A DNA stretch of 64,000 nt from Pseudoxanthomonas gei (lineage in GTDB: Bacteria > Pseudomonadota > Gammaproteobacteria > Xanthomonadales > Xanthomonadaceae), in assembly GCF_010119615.1 (NCBI RefSeq), contig NZ_QOVG01000010.1:81970-145969 (forward strand), written 5' to 3'. Under the pieces are notes generated by a model that was not told the origin of the DNA, ran no database searches, and was given only the letters and a program-made list of their open reading frames with translations. Position 1 is the first letter of the stretch, and each line of letters opens with the position of its first letter. A program made the translations under genes and the position numbers. Of this stretch, positions 19,952 through 29,153 are shown one piece after another.

Positions 19952-21205
19952 ATGAAAACCTCCACGCGACGCCTGACCTGGCTGCTTGCCGGCCTGTCGA
20001 TGCTGGGCCCCTTCTGCATCGACACGATCTTCCCCGCGTTCCTGCAGATGGGCGCGCAACTGGATGCGGGCCCGCTGGCGATCCAGCAGACCGTCAGCGT
20101 GTATCTGATCGCGTATGCGGCGATGAGCATCGTGCATGGGCCGCTGTCCGATGCCATCGGCCGTCGTTCGGTGATCATCGGCGGCATGGTCGTGTTCACC
20201 CTGGCATCGGTCGGCTGCGCGCTGGCGCGCGACCTGCCCACTCTGCTGGCGTTCCGCGCCATCCAGGGGCTGTCGGCCGGGGCAGGGCAGATCGTGGGGC
20301 GCGCCGCCATCCGCGATCTCTTTCATGGCGACGATGCGCAGCGGCTGATGAGCCAGGTATCGATGCTGTTCGGCATCGCGCCGGCCATCGCGCCCATCGT
20401 TGGCGGCTGGATCCTGGGCTGGGGCGAATGGCCGGTGATCTTCTGGTTCCTGACCGCGTTTTCGGCGGTGCTGTTGCTGGCCACCTGGGCCTGGTTCCCC
20501 GAAACCCATCCGCCCAGCGCCCGCGCGCCATTGGTCATGCGCGGCCTGGTCCGCGATTACGTGTCGATCTTCCTCAATCCACGCTTCCAGCGACTGGCGG
20601 CATCCGGTGCATTCAACTTCGCCGGGATGTTTATTTTCATCGCCTCGGCGCCGGTACTGGTGATGCAGCACCTGCACCTTGGCGAAAAGGATTTCGGCTG
20701 GCTGTTCATTCCGACCATTGGCGGCATGGTGGTGGGCTCGTACCTGTCCGGGCGCGCGGCAGGCCGCATGGGCGGGGACCGGCTGACCGCCATTGGTTTC
20801 ATGGTCGGCGGCATCGGTGCGGTGCTGCACATCGCCTATGCCGCCTTTGCCGACCCGTTCACCATTCCGTGGGCCGTATTGCCGCTGTTCCTGACCGGCG
20901 TGGGCGTTTCGCTGGTGTTCCCGATCCTCACCCTGGCCATCCTGGACATGTATCCACGCCAGCGCGGCGCGTCCTCGTCATTGCAGGCCTTCACCAGCCT
21001 GGTGGTGGCCGCACTGGTCTCCGGCGCGCTGTCGCCATGGCTCAGTCACGATACTTTGCACCTGGCCCTGGGCAGCGCCACGCTGACCCTGCTGGGCTGG
21101 GTGTTCTGGCGCTGGGAGCGCAGCGTGTGCATGCAGCCGCCGGCGGATTTCACCAGGAATGGCCCGGCGGAACGCGCGACGGCAGAGTCGCCCAACCCGC
21201 TTTGA
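19952..21205 (+). CDS. Bcr/CflA family MFS drug-efflux transporter
   Basis: 417 residues with 12 predicted membrane spans. The N-terminal motif LSMLGPFCIDTIFPAFLQM and VSVYLIAYAAMSIVHGPLSDAIGRRSV (motif A of MFS, GPLSDAIGRR) are typical of Bcr/CflA drug:H+ antiporters. FRAIQGLSAGAGQIVGRAAIRD is the motif B/C region. It should export drugs such as bicyclomycin or chloramphenicol analogues; substrates cannot be predicted. ATG at 19952 after GCGGGCGGATG context; there is no strong ribosome site. It diverges from gcvP; the gap 19629-19951 shows no other gene. Confidence 0.9.
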   Translation: MKTSTRRLTWLLAGLSMLGPFCIDTIFPAFLQMGAQLDAGPLAIQQTVSVYLIAYAAMSIVHGPLSDAIGRRSVIIGGMVVFTLASVGCALARDLPTLLAFRAIQGLSAGAGQIVGRAAIRDLFHGDDAQRLMSQVSMLFGIAPAIAPIVGGWILGWGEWPVIFWFLTAFSAVLLLATWAWFPETHPPSARAPLVMRGLVRDYVSIFLNPRFQRLAASGAFNFAGMFIFIASAPVLVMQHLHLGEKDFGWLFIPTIGGMVVGSYLSGRAAGRMGGDRLTAIGFMVGGIGAVLHIAYAAFADPFTIPWAVLPLFLTGVGVSLVFPILTLAILDMYPRQRGASSSLQAFTSLVVAALVSGALSPWLSHDTLHLALGSATLTLLGWVFWRWERSVCMQPPADFTRNGPAERATAESPNPL

Positions 21206-21248
21206 GGCGATACTGGCCTCTTGTTTTCGAATGACGGCGATCAAGCCC

Positions 21249-21728
21249 ATGTCCATCAACTCCAAGATCAGGCGTGAAGCCGGCAAGCAGGGCGCGGCCA
21301 AGGCCGACGGACGCAAACGCGGCGCCGCACCCATCGAACCGCATGCGCAACTGCGTGACCAGCAAGGCCGCCTGCTGGCCGGCATCGTGCGCCAGGAAGG
21401 CGAGTGGGTGCTCGGCATGGGCGGGCAGATCGCCGGCAGCTCGGCCAGCGCGGCCCACGTATTCGCCATGATCCGGCGCGCGGCGCTGCTGCACGAAGCG
21501 CAGGGTACGCCCGTGCGGCTGACCTGGTCGGATGCACTGAAGGATGCGGCCTGGTCGGAAGTGGCGGAACGCGCGATGAGCTTCGAGGAATTCGAGGCCG
21601 GGCTTGCGCGTGACATGGCCGAGGTGGCCGCGCGCAAAGCCGACACGGCGTCCGAGGGCACGGTGCCCGACAGCAGCCCGCCTGACGACACCCCGGCCGA
21701 CGGCAGGCCGCCCGACGGCAGTCCATGA
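21249..21728 (+). CDS. conserved hypothetical protein
   Basis: 159 residues from the ATG at 21249 (MSINSKIRREAGKQ); starts at 21231 or 21159 are also open. The N-terminus is basic, followed by a beta-rich core (IEPHAQLRDQQGRLLAGIV, GEWVLGMGGQIAGS), then a helical part (AAHVFAMIRRAALLHEAQG, VAERAMSFEEFEAGLARDM) and a disordered Pro/Asp-rich tail. There is no signal peptide. Comparable proteins occur in xanthomonads, but I know no function. It is 43 bp downstream of the MFS gene and ends inside the terminator at 21728-21755. Confidence 0.6.
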   Translation: MSINSKIRREAGKQGAAKADGRKRGAAPIEPHAQLRDQQGRLLAGIVRQEGEWVLGMGGQIAGSSASAAHVFAMIRRAALLHEAQGTPVRLTWSDALKDAAWSEVAERAMSFEEFEAGLARDMAEVAARKADTASEGTVPDSSPPDDTPADGRPPDGSP

Positions 21729-21755
21729 AAAAGGCCGGCATGCGCCGGCCTTTTT
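21728..21755. terminator. bidirectional rho-independent terminator
   Basis: A perfect 12-bp stem AAAAAGGCCGGC/GCCGGCCTTTTT with a 4-nt loop ATGC. It overlaps the stop codon of the hypothetical gene and lies 25 bp past the end of the convergent peptidase gene, so it can serve both strands. Confidence 0.9.
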
Positions 21756-21779
21756 CCTGTTGCCACAAGTCCCTCGCAA

Positions 21780-23879
21780 CTATTGCGGCTTGGCTGCCTT
21801 GGCTGCGGTCGCCACGGTGGTCGCCGGTGCCTGCCATCCGCAGGTCTTGCCTTCGTTCTGCTGCTTCAGCCAGGTCTGCAGTGGCGCGAAATATTCCAGT
21901 ACTGCGCTGGCATCGGCCTTGTCGGTGCCGGTGAGCTCCTTCAGCGTGCCCTGCCAGGGCTGGCTTGCCCCTTTCTCCAGCATCGCCCAGAACTTCTGGC
22001 CGGCCGCCTTGTTGCCGTAGAAGGTGCAGTCGTACAGCGGGCCCTTGTAGCCGGAGGCATCGCACAGGCCCTTGTAGAACTGGAACTGCAGGATGTGCGA
22101 AAGGAAGTAGCGCGTGTACGGAGTGTTGCCTGGTACGTGGTACTTGGCGCCCGGGTCGAAGAAATCCTCGCCGCGCGCGGTCACCGGCGCCACGCCCTGG
22201 TACTTGGCCTTCAGTTCCCACCAGGCCTGGTTGTAGTGGTCCGGCTTGATCGAGCCATCGAACACGCCCCAGCGCCAGCGATCGATCATCAATCCGAACG
22301 GCAGGAACGAAACCTTGGCCAGGGCCATGCGCATCTGCGAATTGATCAGCGCCTGCTCGCCCTGTTCGGGCGTGCCTACCAGGCCGATGGAATTCAGGTA
22401 TTTAGGGGTCATCGCCAACACGATGGTGTCGCCGATCGCTTCATGGAAGCCATCGTTGGCACCGCTCTGGAACAGCGGGGGCTGCTTGTTGTAGGCCAGG
22501 TCGTAATAGAGGTGGCCCAGCTCGTGGTAGATGGTGGTGAAGTCTTCCTCGTTCGGCTTGATGCACATCTTGGTGCGCACGTCGCCGGCCATGTTCATGT
22601 CCCAGGCACTGGCGTGGCAGACCACGTCGCGGTCCAGCGGCTTGGTGAACTGGGTCTTGGCCCAGTAACTTTCCGGCAGCTTCGGCATGCCCAGCGAGGT
22701 GTAGAAATCCTGCGCGCGTTCGGTCATCGCCTTGGCGGTCTGCAGGTCGGCATCGCGCCGGATGGCGGCCAGGCGAGTGATCGCCTCGTCGTAGGCGCGC
22801 TGGTTCAGGGCGCGGCGTTCGTCGCCGGTCGCGGCGTGGCCCAGCTCCTTCAGCAGGCGGTCGTAGTTGCGCGTGCGCGCGTCCTCGAAGGGATCCTGCG
22901 TGTCCAGGGTCGCGTCCGACAACCGCTTGTTGTATTCGGCATTGCCCTGCTGCTCGAGTGCGCCGGTGATGTCCAGGCTGCCCACGCCCTTGAACGGCTC
23001 CAGCATGTCCCACAGGTTGCCCCAGTCCTGCTGCCACATGTTGCCCATCAGGTGGGCCGGCAACAGCCCGTTCACCTGGCCCTTGTCCTGGCCGTACTGG
23101 GCTTCCAGCTTGGTGCGCGTGTAGCAATGCAGTTGCTCGTACAGCGGCTTGACCTGGCCCCACAGGCGATCGGTCTCCGCGGCGATTTCAACCGGGGTCA
23201 TGTCATAACCGCTGCGCCACATCTCGCCGGTGTCGGCGAAGCCCATTTCCCTGGCGCCTTCATTGACCAGCTCGGCGAAGCGCGTGTAGTCCTTGCGCAT
23301 CGGCTGGGCGACGCTGTGCCAGCCCTGCCAGGCATCGAGCTGCTTGTCGTAGTCGCGGCTGCTGCGCAGCACATCCTCCAGCTCGCCGAGCTGGCGGCAC
23401 TGCTTGCCCGCACCTTCACCGGTGCAATAGGTACCCGAGCCGTACATGCCCTCCATGCGCGTGGCGATCTGGGTCAGTTCCGCGAGCTTGGCCGGATCCC
23501 TGGGCGCAGGCATGGAAGTCAGCAGCTTCAGCAGGTGGATGGCGCGCGCCGTCTCGGGCTTCATGGTCTGCCCTTCGAACTGCTTGGCCTGCTCGATCCA
23601 GCCGTTGAGCTGGGTCAGGTAACGCTCGTTGGCCTTGGCGGCCAGCAGCGCGGTGTCGTCGTTGATGTAGGTCGCCGACAGCCACTGTGCCGAGGTGCCT
23701 TCCGCATAGGACTTGCGCAGCTCGTCGTTGACCCGCGCTATGAATGCATCGGCGGTTTCGCCCTTGGGCGCAGGGGCCTTGCCTGTCTCTGCCGGCGCCT
23801 CGCCATCCTTCTTGCAGCCGCCCAGGGTGACGACGCCAATGCCAATGGCCAGGGCAAGCAGCAGGTGACGATGCTTCAC
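21780..23879 (-). CDS. M2 family peptidyl-dipeptidase A (ACE-like) lipoprotein
   Basis: 699 residues, matching bacterial ACE homologues. Lipoprotein signal with LGGC lipobox (Cys22). The zinc site is HELGH in TIYHELGHLYYDLAY, with the third ligand Glu in GFHEAIGDTI. Other landmarks are VCHASAWDMN, RTKMCIKPNEEDF, RYFLSHILQFQFY and the C-terminal TCGWQ. It should release dipeptides from the C-termini of periplasmic oligopeptides, zinc-dependently. The start is GTG at 23879 with AAAGGAT upstream. It is bounded by a terminator and by the YrbL-like gene, 44 bp upstream on the same strand. Confidence 0.95.
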   Translation of the reverse strand: MKHRHLLLALAIGIGVVTLGGCKKDGEAPAETGKAPAPKGETADAFIARVNDELRKSYAEGTSAQWLSATYINDDTALLAAKANERYLTQLNGWIEQAKQFEGQTMKPETARAIHLLKLLTSMPAPRDPAKLAELTQIATRMEGMYGSGTYCTGEGAGKQCRQLGELEDVLRSSRDYDKQLDAWQGWHSVAQPMRKDYTRFAELVNEGAREMGFADTGEMWRSGYDMTPVEIAAETDRLWGQVKPLYEQLHCYTRTKLEAQYGQDKGQVNGLLPAHLMGNMWQQDWGNLWDMLEPFKGVGSLDITGALEQQGNAEYNKRLSDATLDTQDPFEDARTRNYDRLLKELGHAATGDERRALNQRAYDEAITRLAAIRRDADLQTAKAMTERAQDFYTSLGMPKLPESYWAKTQFTKPLDRDVVCHASAWDMNMAGDVRTKMCIKPNEEDFTTIYHELGHLYYDLAYNKQPPLFQSGANDGFHEAIGDTIVLAMTPKYLNSIGLVGTPEQGEQALINSQMRMALAKVSFLPFGLMIDRWRWGVFDGSIKPDHYNQAWWELKAKYQGVAPVTARGEDFFDPGAKYHVPGNTPYTRYFLSHILQFQFYKGLCDASGYKGPLYDCTFYGNKAAGQKFWAMLEKGASQPWQGTLKELTGTDKADASAVLEYFAPLQTWLKQQNEGKTCGWQAPATTVATAAKAAKPQ

Positions 23880-23923
23880 GGAAGATCCTTTGAGTGGGCG
23901 CCGTAAGCGCGGGAACCGGAAGG

Positions 23924-24616
23924 CTAGTGTGGTGGCGCGCGTCCTGCAAGCGCGGGCCCGTCAGCCAGGGCAGCGGCGACGCGCTGGCGCAGGCGTTGCG
24001 CCCGGCGGCGCAGCTTGCGATGCATGAGCACGCGCGACCAGCGCGAGAACGGCAGGATTTCCTTGCCACTGATGACCGACTTGGCGTCGACGCAGACCAG
24101 TTCGACCTGTCCGGCGCGGCTGCTGACCACTAAATTCCCCGCGTTGAGGTCGAACAGCGGCACGTTGTTGCGCAGCAGCCAGGCTTCCATGCGGTCGATG
24201 GCGCCGCACAGTGCGGCAGGATCATGGCCGGTCGTTTCGAAGAGATGCGAATAGAGGCTGCGCGCGGGGCGGCCGTCTTCCTGGAGCACGCACTCGCATT
24301 GGAGGGCCACGCCTGCCCGTGTCATGGCGAGGCCATGGCATCGGGCGACCCAGCCGTCGAGCGCGTCACCCAGGCGCGCGCGCAGCTTGCGGTAGGCACG
24401 CAGTTCGGTCTGGTTCTCGCCGAAATACCCCATGCGCATGCCCAGCCAGCGGCGCACGCGCTGGCGCAGGCCGACCCGGGTTCGTTCGTTGGCCGGCAGT
24501 TCGAACTTCAGGCACAGCGCGGCATCCTGCGGATCCCGCACGCAGACGCGGTTTGCGCCGTGTGCGATGAGCGCCAGGCCCTGCCATTGCGGTGGATTGG
24601 AAACAGCAGGTTCCAT
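23924..24616 (-). CDS. YrbL-like (PhoP-network) kinase-fold protein
   Basis: 230 residues from the ATG at 24616 (MEPAVSNPPQW). The pattern ALIAHGANRVCVRDPQ, CLKFELPANE, NQTELRAYRKLRARLG, VPLFDLNAGNLVV and LVCVDAKSV matches the YrbL family of kinase-like proteins: a nucleotide-binding-like G/N loop, a Lys, a catalytic-loop-like DLNxxN and a D. E. coli yrbL is PhoP- and BasR-regulated but its activity is unknown. The C-terminus is basic (HRKLRRRAQRLRQR). Extension to 24748 is open but would overlap the upstream gene. Confidence 0.75.
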   Translation of the reverse strand: MEPAVSNPPQWQGLALIAHGANRVCVRDPQDAALCLKFELPANERTRVGLRQRVRRWLGMRMGYFGENQTELRAYRKLRARLGDALDGWVARCHGLAMTRAGVALQCECVLQEDGRPARSLYSHLFETTGHDPAALCGAIDRMEAWLLRNNVPLFDLNAGNLVVSSRAGQVELVCVDAKSVISGKEILPFSRWSRVLMHRKLRRRAQRLRQRVAAALADGPALAGRAPPH

Positions 24617-24648
24617 GCCGCCAGTGTGCCTGATGCCGTCCGCGGAGC

Positions 24649-25137
24649 TCAGCCCGGAAGTCCCTTGGCCTGCAGCCATGCCTGCGCATCCTCCGCATCG
24701 CCTTCGAACCAGGCACGCGTGCTGCCCAGGCGGAACGAGTATCCCCATGCATCCATGTCGGCCATCAGCCGGTCACGGCCGACTCCCGGCAGGGCGTCGG
24801 CCAGCACGATCTGCAGGTAGCAGGTCGCATCTTCCTCGATGTCCGAATCGGTGGCATCGGTATGTACCTGCGCACGCCGCTCGGGCGACAGCACGATCAG
24901 ATGGCAGGCCTCGTGCAGCAGCGAATGCACGGGCGTGTCGGCGCGCGCGTAGACGGTATTGCCGATCACCCCGGCCTCGGGGTCGCCCCAGAAGCTGCCG
25001 GGGATGGGAATGCCGGCTTCCGTAACCTGCAATTGCAGCGCGTGGCGTGCAAGCAATGACTCGACGGCCTGCAGGGGAATATCGCCCAGTCGCAGGACTT
25101 GAGGATCTGCATCGGCCTGGGTGTTGGAAGCGATCAT
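24649..25137 (-). CDS. hypothetical protein with HEXXH-like motif
   Basis: 162 residues with no signal peptide. A candidate zinc-protease motif H-E-A-C-H occurs in SLLHEACHLIVLSPERR, followed ~20 residues later by acidic residues in DSDIEEDATCYLQ, which could supply the third ligand. The C-terminal part is WGYSFRLGSTRAWFEGDAED. This pattern is reminiscent of minimal gluzincin-like proteins, but no characterised family is recognised. It follows minE by 97 bp on the same strand and may be the last gene of the min operon, or independent. Confidence 0.65.
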   Translation of the reverse strand: MIASNTQADADPQVLRLGDIPLQAVESLLARHALQLQVTEAGIPIPGSFWGDPEAGVIGNTVYARADTPVHSLLHEACHLIVLSPERRAQVHTDATDSDIEEDATCYLQIVLADALPGVGRDRLMADMDAWGYSFRLGSTRAWFEGDAEDAQAWLQAKGLPG

Positions 25138-25234
25138 GTGCGTGCAGGCAAGCGCGCCGCCCGGGCGCGTTGCTCTGGCTGCAGGCTCTGCGGGAAGCGC
25201 ATCGCGTGCACGACCCGCTCCTGCTGCGACGGGA

Positions 25235-25489
25235 TCAGGCGGCGCCTTCCTGCAGCGACACCGAGATGTCCAGCACGTCGTGCTCGCCTTCCTTGATCAG
25301 CTTGACGTTGACCGCGTCGGCATCGACGTTGACGTACTTCTTGATCACTTCCAGCAGCTCGCGCTGCAGCATCGGCAGGTAGTCCGGGGCGCCGCGGGAG
25401 GTGCGCTCCTGGGCCACGATGATGCGCAGTCGATCTCGGGCGATGGAGGCGGTTTCTTTCTTCGGCTTGAGGAAATCGAAAAGTCCCAT
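25235..25489 (-). CDS. minE: cell-division topological specificity factor MinE
   Basis: 84 residues, normal length. The N-terminal anti-MinCD/membrane helix is [20 protein letters not shown], followed by LRIIVAQER and the beta-rich topological domain ending LDISVSLQE. MinE releases MinD from the membrane and drives pole-to-pole oscillation that places the Z ring at midcell. It begins two bases after minD ends, consistent with cotranslation from one operon. Confidence 0.97.
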   Translation of the reverse strand: MGLFDFLKPKKETASIARDRLRIIVAQERTSRGAPDYLPMLQRELLEVIKKYVNVDADAVNVKLIKEGEHDVLDISVSLQEGAA

Positions 25490-25491
25490 GC

Positions 25492-26301
25492 TCAGCCTCC
25501 GAACAGCTTGGTGAAGAATCCTTTCTTCTCCACGGTGGTGAAGCGCAGCGGACGGTCTTCGCCCAGCAGCCTGCCGACGGCGTCGTCGTAGGCCTGGCCT
25601 GCGACCGATTCCAGTTCCAGGATCACCGGCTCGCCCTTGTTGGATGCATTCAGCACGTCGCCCGACTCGGGGATCACGCCCAGGGTTTTCAGGCCCAGCA
25701 CTTCCTCCACGTCCTTGATGCTCAGCATCTCGCCGGCTTCCACGCGCGAGGGGCTGTAGCGGGTAAGCAGCAGGTGCGGCTTGAGGGTCTCGCCATTCTC
25801 GGCCTTGCGGGTCTTGGAATCGAGCAGGCCCAGGATGCGGTCGGAATCGCGCACGCTGGATACTTCCGGATTCACAACCACCACCGCGGTGTCGGCGAAA
25901 TACATGGCCAGGTAGGCGCCTTTCTCGATGCCGGCCGGCGAATCGCAGACCACGAAGTCGAAGCCATCGGCGTCCAGGTCCTTGAGCACCTTCTCGACGC
26001 CTTCCTTGGTCAGCGCATCCTTGTCTCGCGTCTGCGAGGCGGCAAGGATGAACAGCGTGTCGAAACGCTTGTCCTTGATCAGCGCCTGCTTCAGCGTGGC
26101 CTCGCCCTGGGTGACGTTGACGAAGTCGTACACGACGCGGCGCTCACAACCCATGATCAGGTCCAGGTTGCGCAGGCCGACGTCGAAGTCGATGACCGCG
26201 ACCTTCTTGCCGCGGCGCGCCAGCCCGCAGGCGATGCTGGCGCTGGTGGTGGTCTTGCCCACGCCGCCCTTGCCGGAAGTGACAACGATAATCTCAGCCA
26301 A
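25492..26301 (-). CDS. minD: septum-site-determining ATPase MinD
   Basis: 269 residues of the ParA/MinD family. The deviant Walker A motif is [14 protein letters not shown] with both lysines, switch I is [18 protein letters not shown], and Walker B is [13 protein letters not shown]. The C-terminal amphipathic membrane-targeting helix is [16 protein letters not shown]. It recruits MinC to the membrane and is stimulated by MinE. It lies 80 bp downstream of minC and 2 bp upstream of minE. Confidence 0.98.
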   Translation of the reverse strand: MAEIIVVTSGKGGVGKTTTSASIACGLARRGKKVAVIDFDVGLRNLDLIMGCERRVVYDFVNVTQGEATLKQALIKDKRFDTLFILAASQTRDKDALTKEGVEKVLKDLDADGFDFVVCDSPAGIEKGAYLAMYFADTAVVVVNPEVSSVRDSDRILGLLDSKTRKAENGETLKPHLLLTRYSPSRVEAGEMLSIKDVEEVLGLKTLGVIPESGDVLNASNKGEPVILELESVAGQAYDDAVGRLLGEDRPLRFTTVEKKGFFTKLFGG

Positions 26302-26381
26302 TGGTTTATCTCCTGCTTGTACGTTCGGGGGGATGCCGCCTGGTGGATCCGTCCGGCCTGGTCACAGGCCATGACGCAACC

Positions 26382-27179
26382 CTACTGGGCGGCAAACATG
26401 AGTTGGTCCTGCTTGTCAGGACCGCGTTCGAGCCAGATCTGCACGGCCTTGCCGCGCAGCTCCTTGGGGACGTCGTCCAGCACCTTGTAATGGCCGGCAA
26501 TGGCCACGAGTTCGGCATGGAACTCGCGGCAGAAGATGCGCGCGTCGGTATTGCCTTGGGCGCCGGCCAGCGCGCGACCACGCAAGGTGCCGTAAATGTG
26601 GATGGAGCCGTCGGCGATGACCTCGGCGCCTGCGCCGACGGTGGTCAGCACGGTCAGGTCACGATTCTCGGCATACAGTTGCTGGCCGGAACGCACCGGC
26701 GTCTTCTGGACCAGGCCTGGACTGCCGGCAATCGCGGCCGGCGGGGCCTTGCTGGGCGCCTTGGCCGGCGCGGCTTCAGCCGCGGTGACGCTTTCCCGGC
26801 GTGCGGGTGCGGGCGGCGGCGCTGCGGCGGCAACCGGCTCGTACTGCGCACGGAACTTGGCCAGCAGCGGCAGGCCAAGTTTTTCGGCCAGCTGTTCGGT
26901 TTCGCGGCTGCCGTAGGACAGGCCCACCGGCAACACGCCGGCGCCACGCAGCCCGTCCAGCAGGGCTTTGGCAGTAGCCACGTCAGGCATCTGCGCCAAG
27001 CCGCCGAAATCGACGATGACCGGCGCGCGCCCGAACAGCTTGGGCGCCCGTTCCACGCGTTCGCGCATCTCGCGCGACAGCTGCGCCACGTCCAGCGTAC
27101 GTACGCGCAGGTTGGCGATGCCGACCTGGCCGATCTTGAGCTCGCCGGCCTGTTCGTAGTCCAGGTTCGTCGAGGTCAC
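26382..27179 (-). CDS. minC: septum-site-determining protein MinC
   Basis: 265 residues from a GTG start at 27179 (VTSTNLDYEQAGELKIGQ). The N-terminal FtsZ-inhibiting domain is ~1-110 (VIVDFGGLAQ). A proline/alanine-rich linker covers ~120-160 (AAAAPPPAPARR). The C-terminal beta-helix domain runs from ~165, with GQQLYAENRDLTVL, GAEVIADGSIHIYGTLRGRA and ARIFCREFHAELVAIAGHY. It blocks FtsZ assembly away from midcell when bound to MinD. The GTG overlaps the stop of the upstream GNAT gene (GTGA), implying translational coupling. A longer frame to 27293 runs inside that gene and is not needed. Confidence 0.95.
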   Translation of the reverse strand: MTSTNLDYEQAGELKIGQVGIANLRVRTLDVAQLSREMRERVERAPKLFGRAPVIVDFGGLAQMPDVATAKALLDGLRGAGVLPVGLSYGSRETEQLAEKLGLPLLAKFRAQYEPVAAAAPPPAPARRESVTAAEAAPAKAPSKAPPAAIAGSPGLVQKTPVRSGQQLYAENRDLTVLTTVGAGAEVIADGSIHIYGTLRGRALAGAQGNTDARIFCREFHAELVAIAGHYKVLDDVPKELRGKAVQIWLERGPDKQDQLMFAAQ

Positions 27180-27778
27180 GCCAATGTGCCCGTCGATCGT
27201 TCGCCGGCCGTTTCCACCTGCAGGCGGCTGCGCGTCCACGGCTGGTCGGGCAGGGTATCGCCATAGGTCTGTTTCACCCACGAATAGCTGCACAGTTCCT
27301 TCATGAGCATGCTGGCGCGGACGCCGGCATCGGGCATCTGGCTCTGGCCGACTTCCTTGAATCCGAAACTGCCATGGAACAGCAGGGCCGGGTCGGCGCC
27401 ATGGTCCAGGAAGACTTCGCAGGCCAACTGCGGATAGCGCAGCTCGGCATAGCTCTGCACGTCGGCATAGAAGGCGCGGCCCACGCCGCCGCCGCGACGG
27501 CGGCTGGCGACCACGATGCGGTCGATATAGAAGAAATTCGGATATCGCTCGCGGAACCAGCGGAAGTTGCTGCTGTCATGGTCGGAGTCGGCGCCGAAAC
27601 CGACCAGGAAGCCGGCCAGGTTGCCATCACGCTCGGCAACGCGGAAATACTCCGCCTGCCGGTAGAAACGCTGCAGCCTGGCCGAATCCAAGGGAAGGAT
27701 CGCCAGTCCGGCGTTGTTGTTCAGGGCTAGAACGGAATCCAGCTCGTGCTCGCGCACGTCGCGGATGACTATCGACAT
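27176..27778 (-). CDS. GNAT family N-acetyltransferase
   Basis: 200 residues. The GNAT core is visible: an N-terminal strand-helix (IVIRDVREHELDSVLALNN), FRVAERDGNLAGFLVGFGAD, the acetyl-CoA P-loop-like IDRIVVASRRRGGGVGRAFY (R/Q-x-x-G-x-G/A), and FLDHGADPALLFHGSFGFKEV. A ~35-residue tail follows the fold. The substrate is unknown. Its stop codon overlaps the minC start, so it is the first gene of a GNAT-minCDE operon. Start ATG at 27778. Confidence 0.85.
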   Translation of the reverse strand: MSIVIRDVREHELDSVLALNNNAGLAILPLDSARLQRFYRQAEYFRVAERDGNLAGFLVGFGADSDHDSSNFRWFRERYPNFFYIDRIVVASRRRGGGVGRAFYADVQSYAELRYPQLACEVFLDHGADPALLFHGSFGFKEVGQSQMPDAGVRASMLMKELCSYSWVKQTYGDTLPDQPWTRSRLQVETAGERSTGTLA

Positions 27779-27926
27779 TCAACTTACTCCGGGGGGAACA
27801 CGTCGATGGCCGCGAGCCACCGGCGCGGATTATCGCATGGGTGGCGCGGCGCAGGGCGCATGTCCCGCTGGGCCGGCATGACTTTCGGTCGGGGTGCTCG
27901 CCGGGCAATCGGCCTAAGATGCCTGC

Positions 27927-29153
27927 ATGTGGTCCCGACTCAGCCATACCCGACTCCTGCGCAGCGCCGGTCTTTATACCTGGGCGCTGGTCGGCATTCC
28001 CATCGTGGGCAATGCGTGGTTCCTGCCGCCTTCCAGCGGCGTGGACGAGCAGGGCATCAACGTGCCCATGGCGGTGGTGGCCTACCTGGTATTCGGCCTG
28101 TGCTACTGGCTGGCCACCCGGTCCCTGGCCAGCTCGGCGCGGGTCCCGGTGGTCTCGATCTGGGATATCCCGCTGCTGGTGGCGCTGACCCTGGCCGCCC
28201 TGGCGGTGGGGCTTTACACCAAGACCGGCCTGGGTGCGCTGCTGATGCTGATCGTGGCCGGCGTGCTGCCGTGGCTTCTCAGCGTGCGGGTGGCGGTGGC
28301 CTGGCTGGTGGTGGCGCATATCTTCCTGGTTCCCTCGTTCATGGCGCTGGGCATCTTCAATTTCTGGGAAGCGGTCTTCCAGGCCTCGTTCTACGTAGGT
28401 TTCGCGGTGTTCGTGCTGGTCACCGCCTACGTCGCCCGCGAACAGGCCACGGCGCGCGAAGAGCAGCGCCGCCTGAATGCCGAACTCCGCGCGACCCGGG
28501 TGCTGCTGGCCGAAAGTGCCCGGGTCAACGAGCGCACCCGTATTTCGCGGGAACTGCATGACCTGCTGGGCCACCACCTGACCGCGCTGAGCCTGAACCT
28601 GGAAGTGGCCGGGCACATGACCGAAGGCCGCGCCCAGGAGCACGTCAAGCAGGCCCATGCGCTGGCCCGCCTGTTGCTCACCGACGTGCGCGAAGTGGTC
28701 AGCCAGCTGCGCGAAGGCGACGCCATCGACCTGGGCTCGGCCCTGCTGCTGCTGACCGAGCGGGTACCGGGCCTCGACATCCACATGGACATCGAGGAAC
28801 CGTTGACCCTGGATGACGCCGAGCGCGCCCACGTGCTGCTGCGCTGCACCCAGGAAATCATCACCAATGCGGTGCGCCATGCCGGCGCCCGCAACCTGTG
28901 GATCCACTGCAGGCGCGAGACGTCGACAATCCTGATCGACGCCCGCGACGACGGCCGCGGCGCCGACACCGTCATTGCCGGCAACGGCCTGCGCGGCATG
29001 CGCGAACGCCTGCGCCTGCAGGGTGGCAACATGACCATCGAATCGCGTGCCGGCGGCGGCTTCAGGCTTTGCCTGCAGTTGCCGGTCGGCATCCATGAAC
29101 CGCTGGTCCTCGAGCGTGGGCCAGAACCCGTTACTGCCGGAGGAATTGCATGA
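27927..29153 (+). CDS. membrane sensor histidine kinase (HisKA_3, LiaS/DesK-like)
   Basis: 408 residues. Five to six membrane spans occupy ~15-175. A short coiled linker precedes the HisKA_3 dimerisation domain with phospho-acceptor His in RISRELHDLLGHHLTALSLN (~213). The ATPase domain has the N box QEIITNAVRHA, DARDDGRGAD and GNGLRGMRERL. It should phosphorylate the response regulator encoded immediately downstream, whose ATG overlaps this stop codon (ATGA). Membrane-integrated sensing suggests envelope or membrane-fluidity stress, but the signal is unknown. Confidence 0.93.
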   Translation: MWSRLSHTRLLRSAGLYTWALVGIPIVGNAWFLPPSSGVDEQGINVPMAVVAYLVFGLCYWLATRSLASSARVPVVSIWDIPLLVALTLAALAVGLYTKTGLGALLMLIVAGVLPWLLSVRVAVAWLVVAHIFLVPSFMALGIFNFWEAVFQASFYVGFAVFVLVTAYVAREQATAREEQRRLNAELRATRVLLAESARVNERTRISRELHDLLGHHLTALSLNLEVAGHMTEGRAQEHVKQAHALARLLLTDVREVVSQLREGDAIDLGSALLLLTERVPGLDIHMDIEEPLTLDDAERAHVLLRCTQEIITNAVRHAGARNLWIHCRRETSTILIDARDDGRGADTVIAGNGLRGMRERLRLQGGNMTIESRAGGGFRLCLQLPVGIHEPLVLERGPEPVTAGGIA

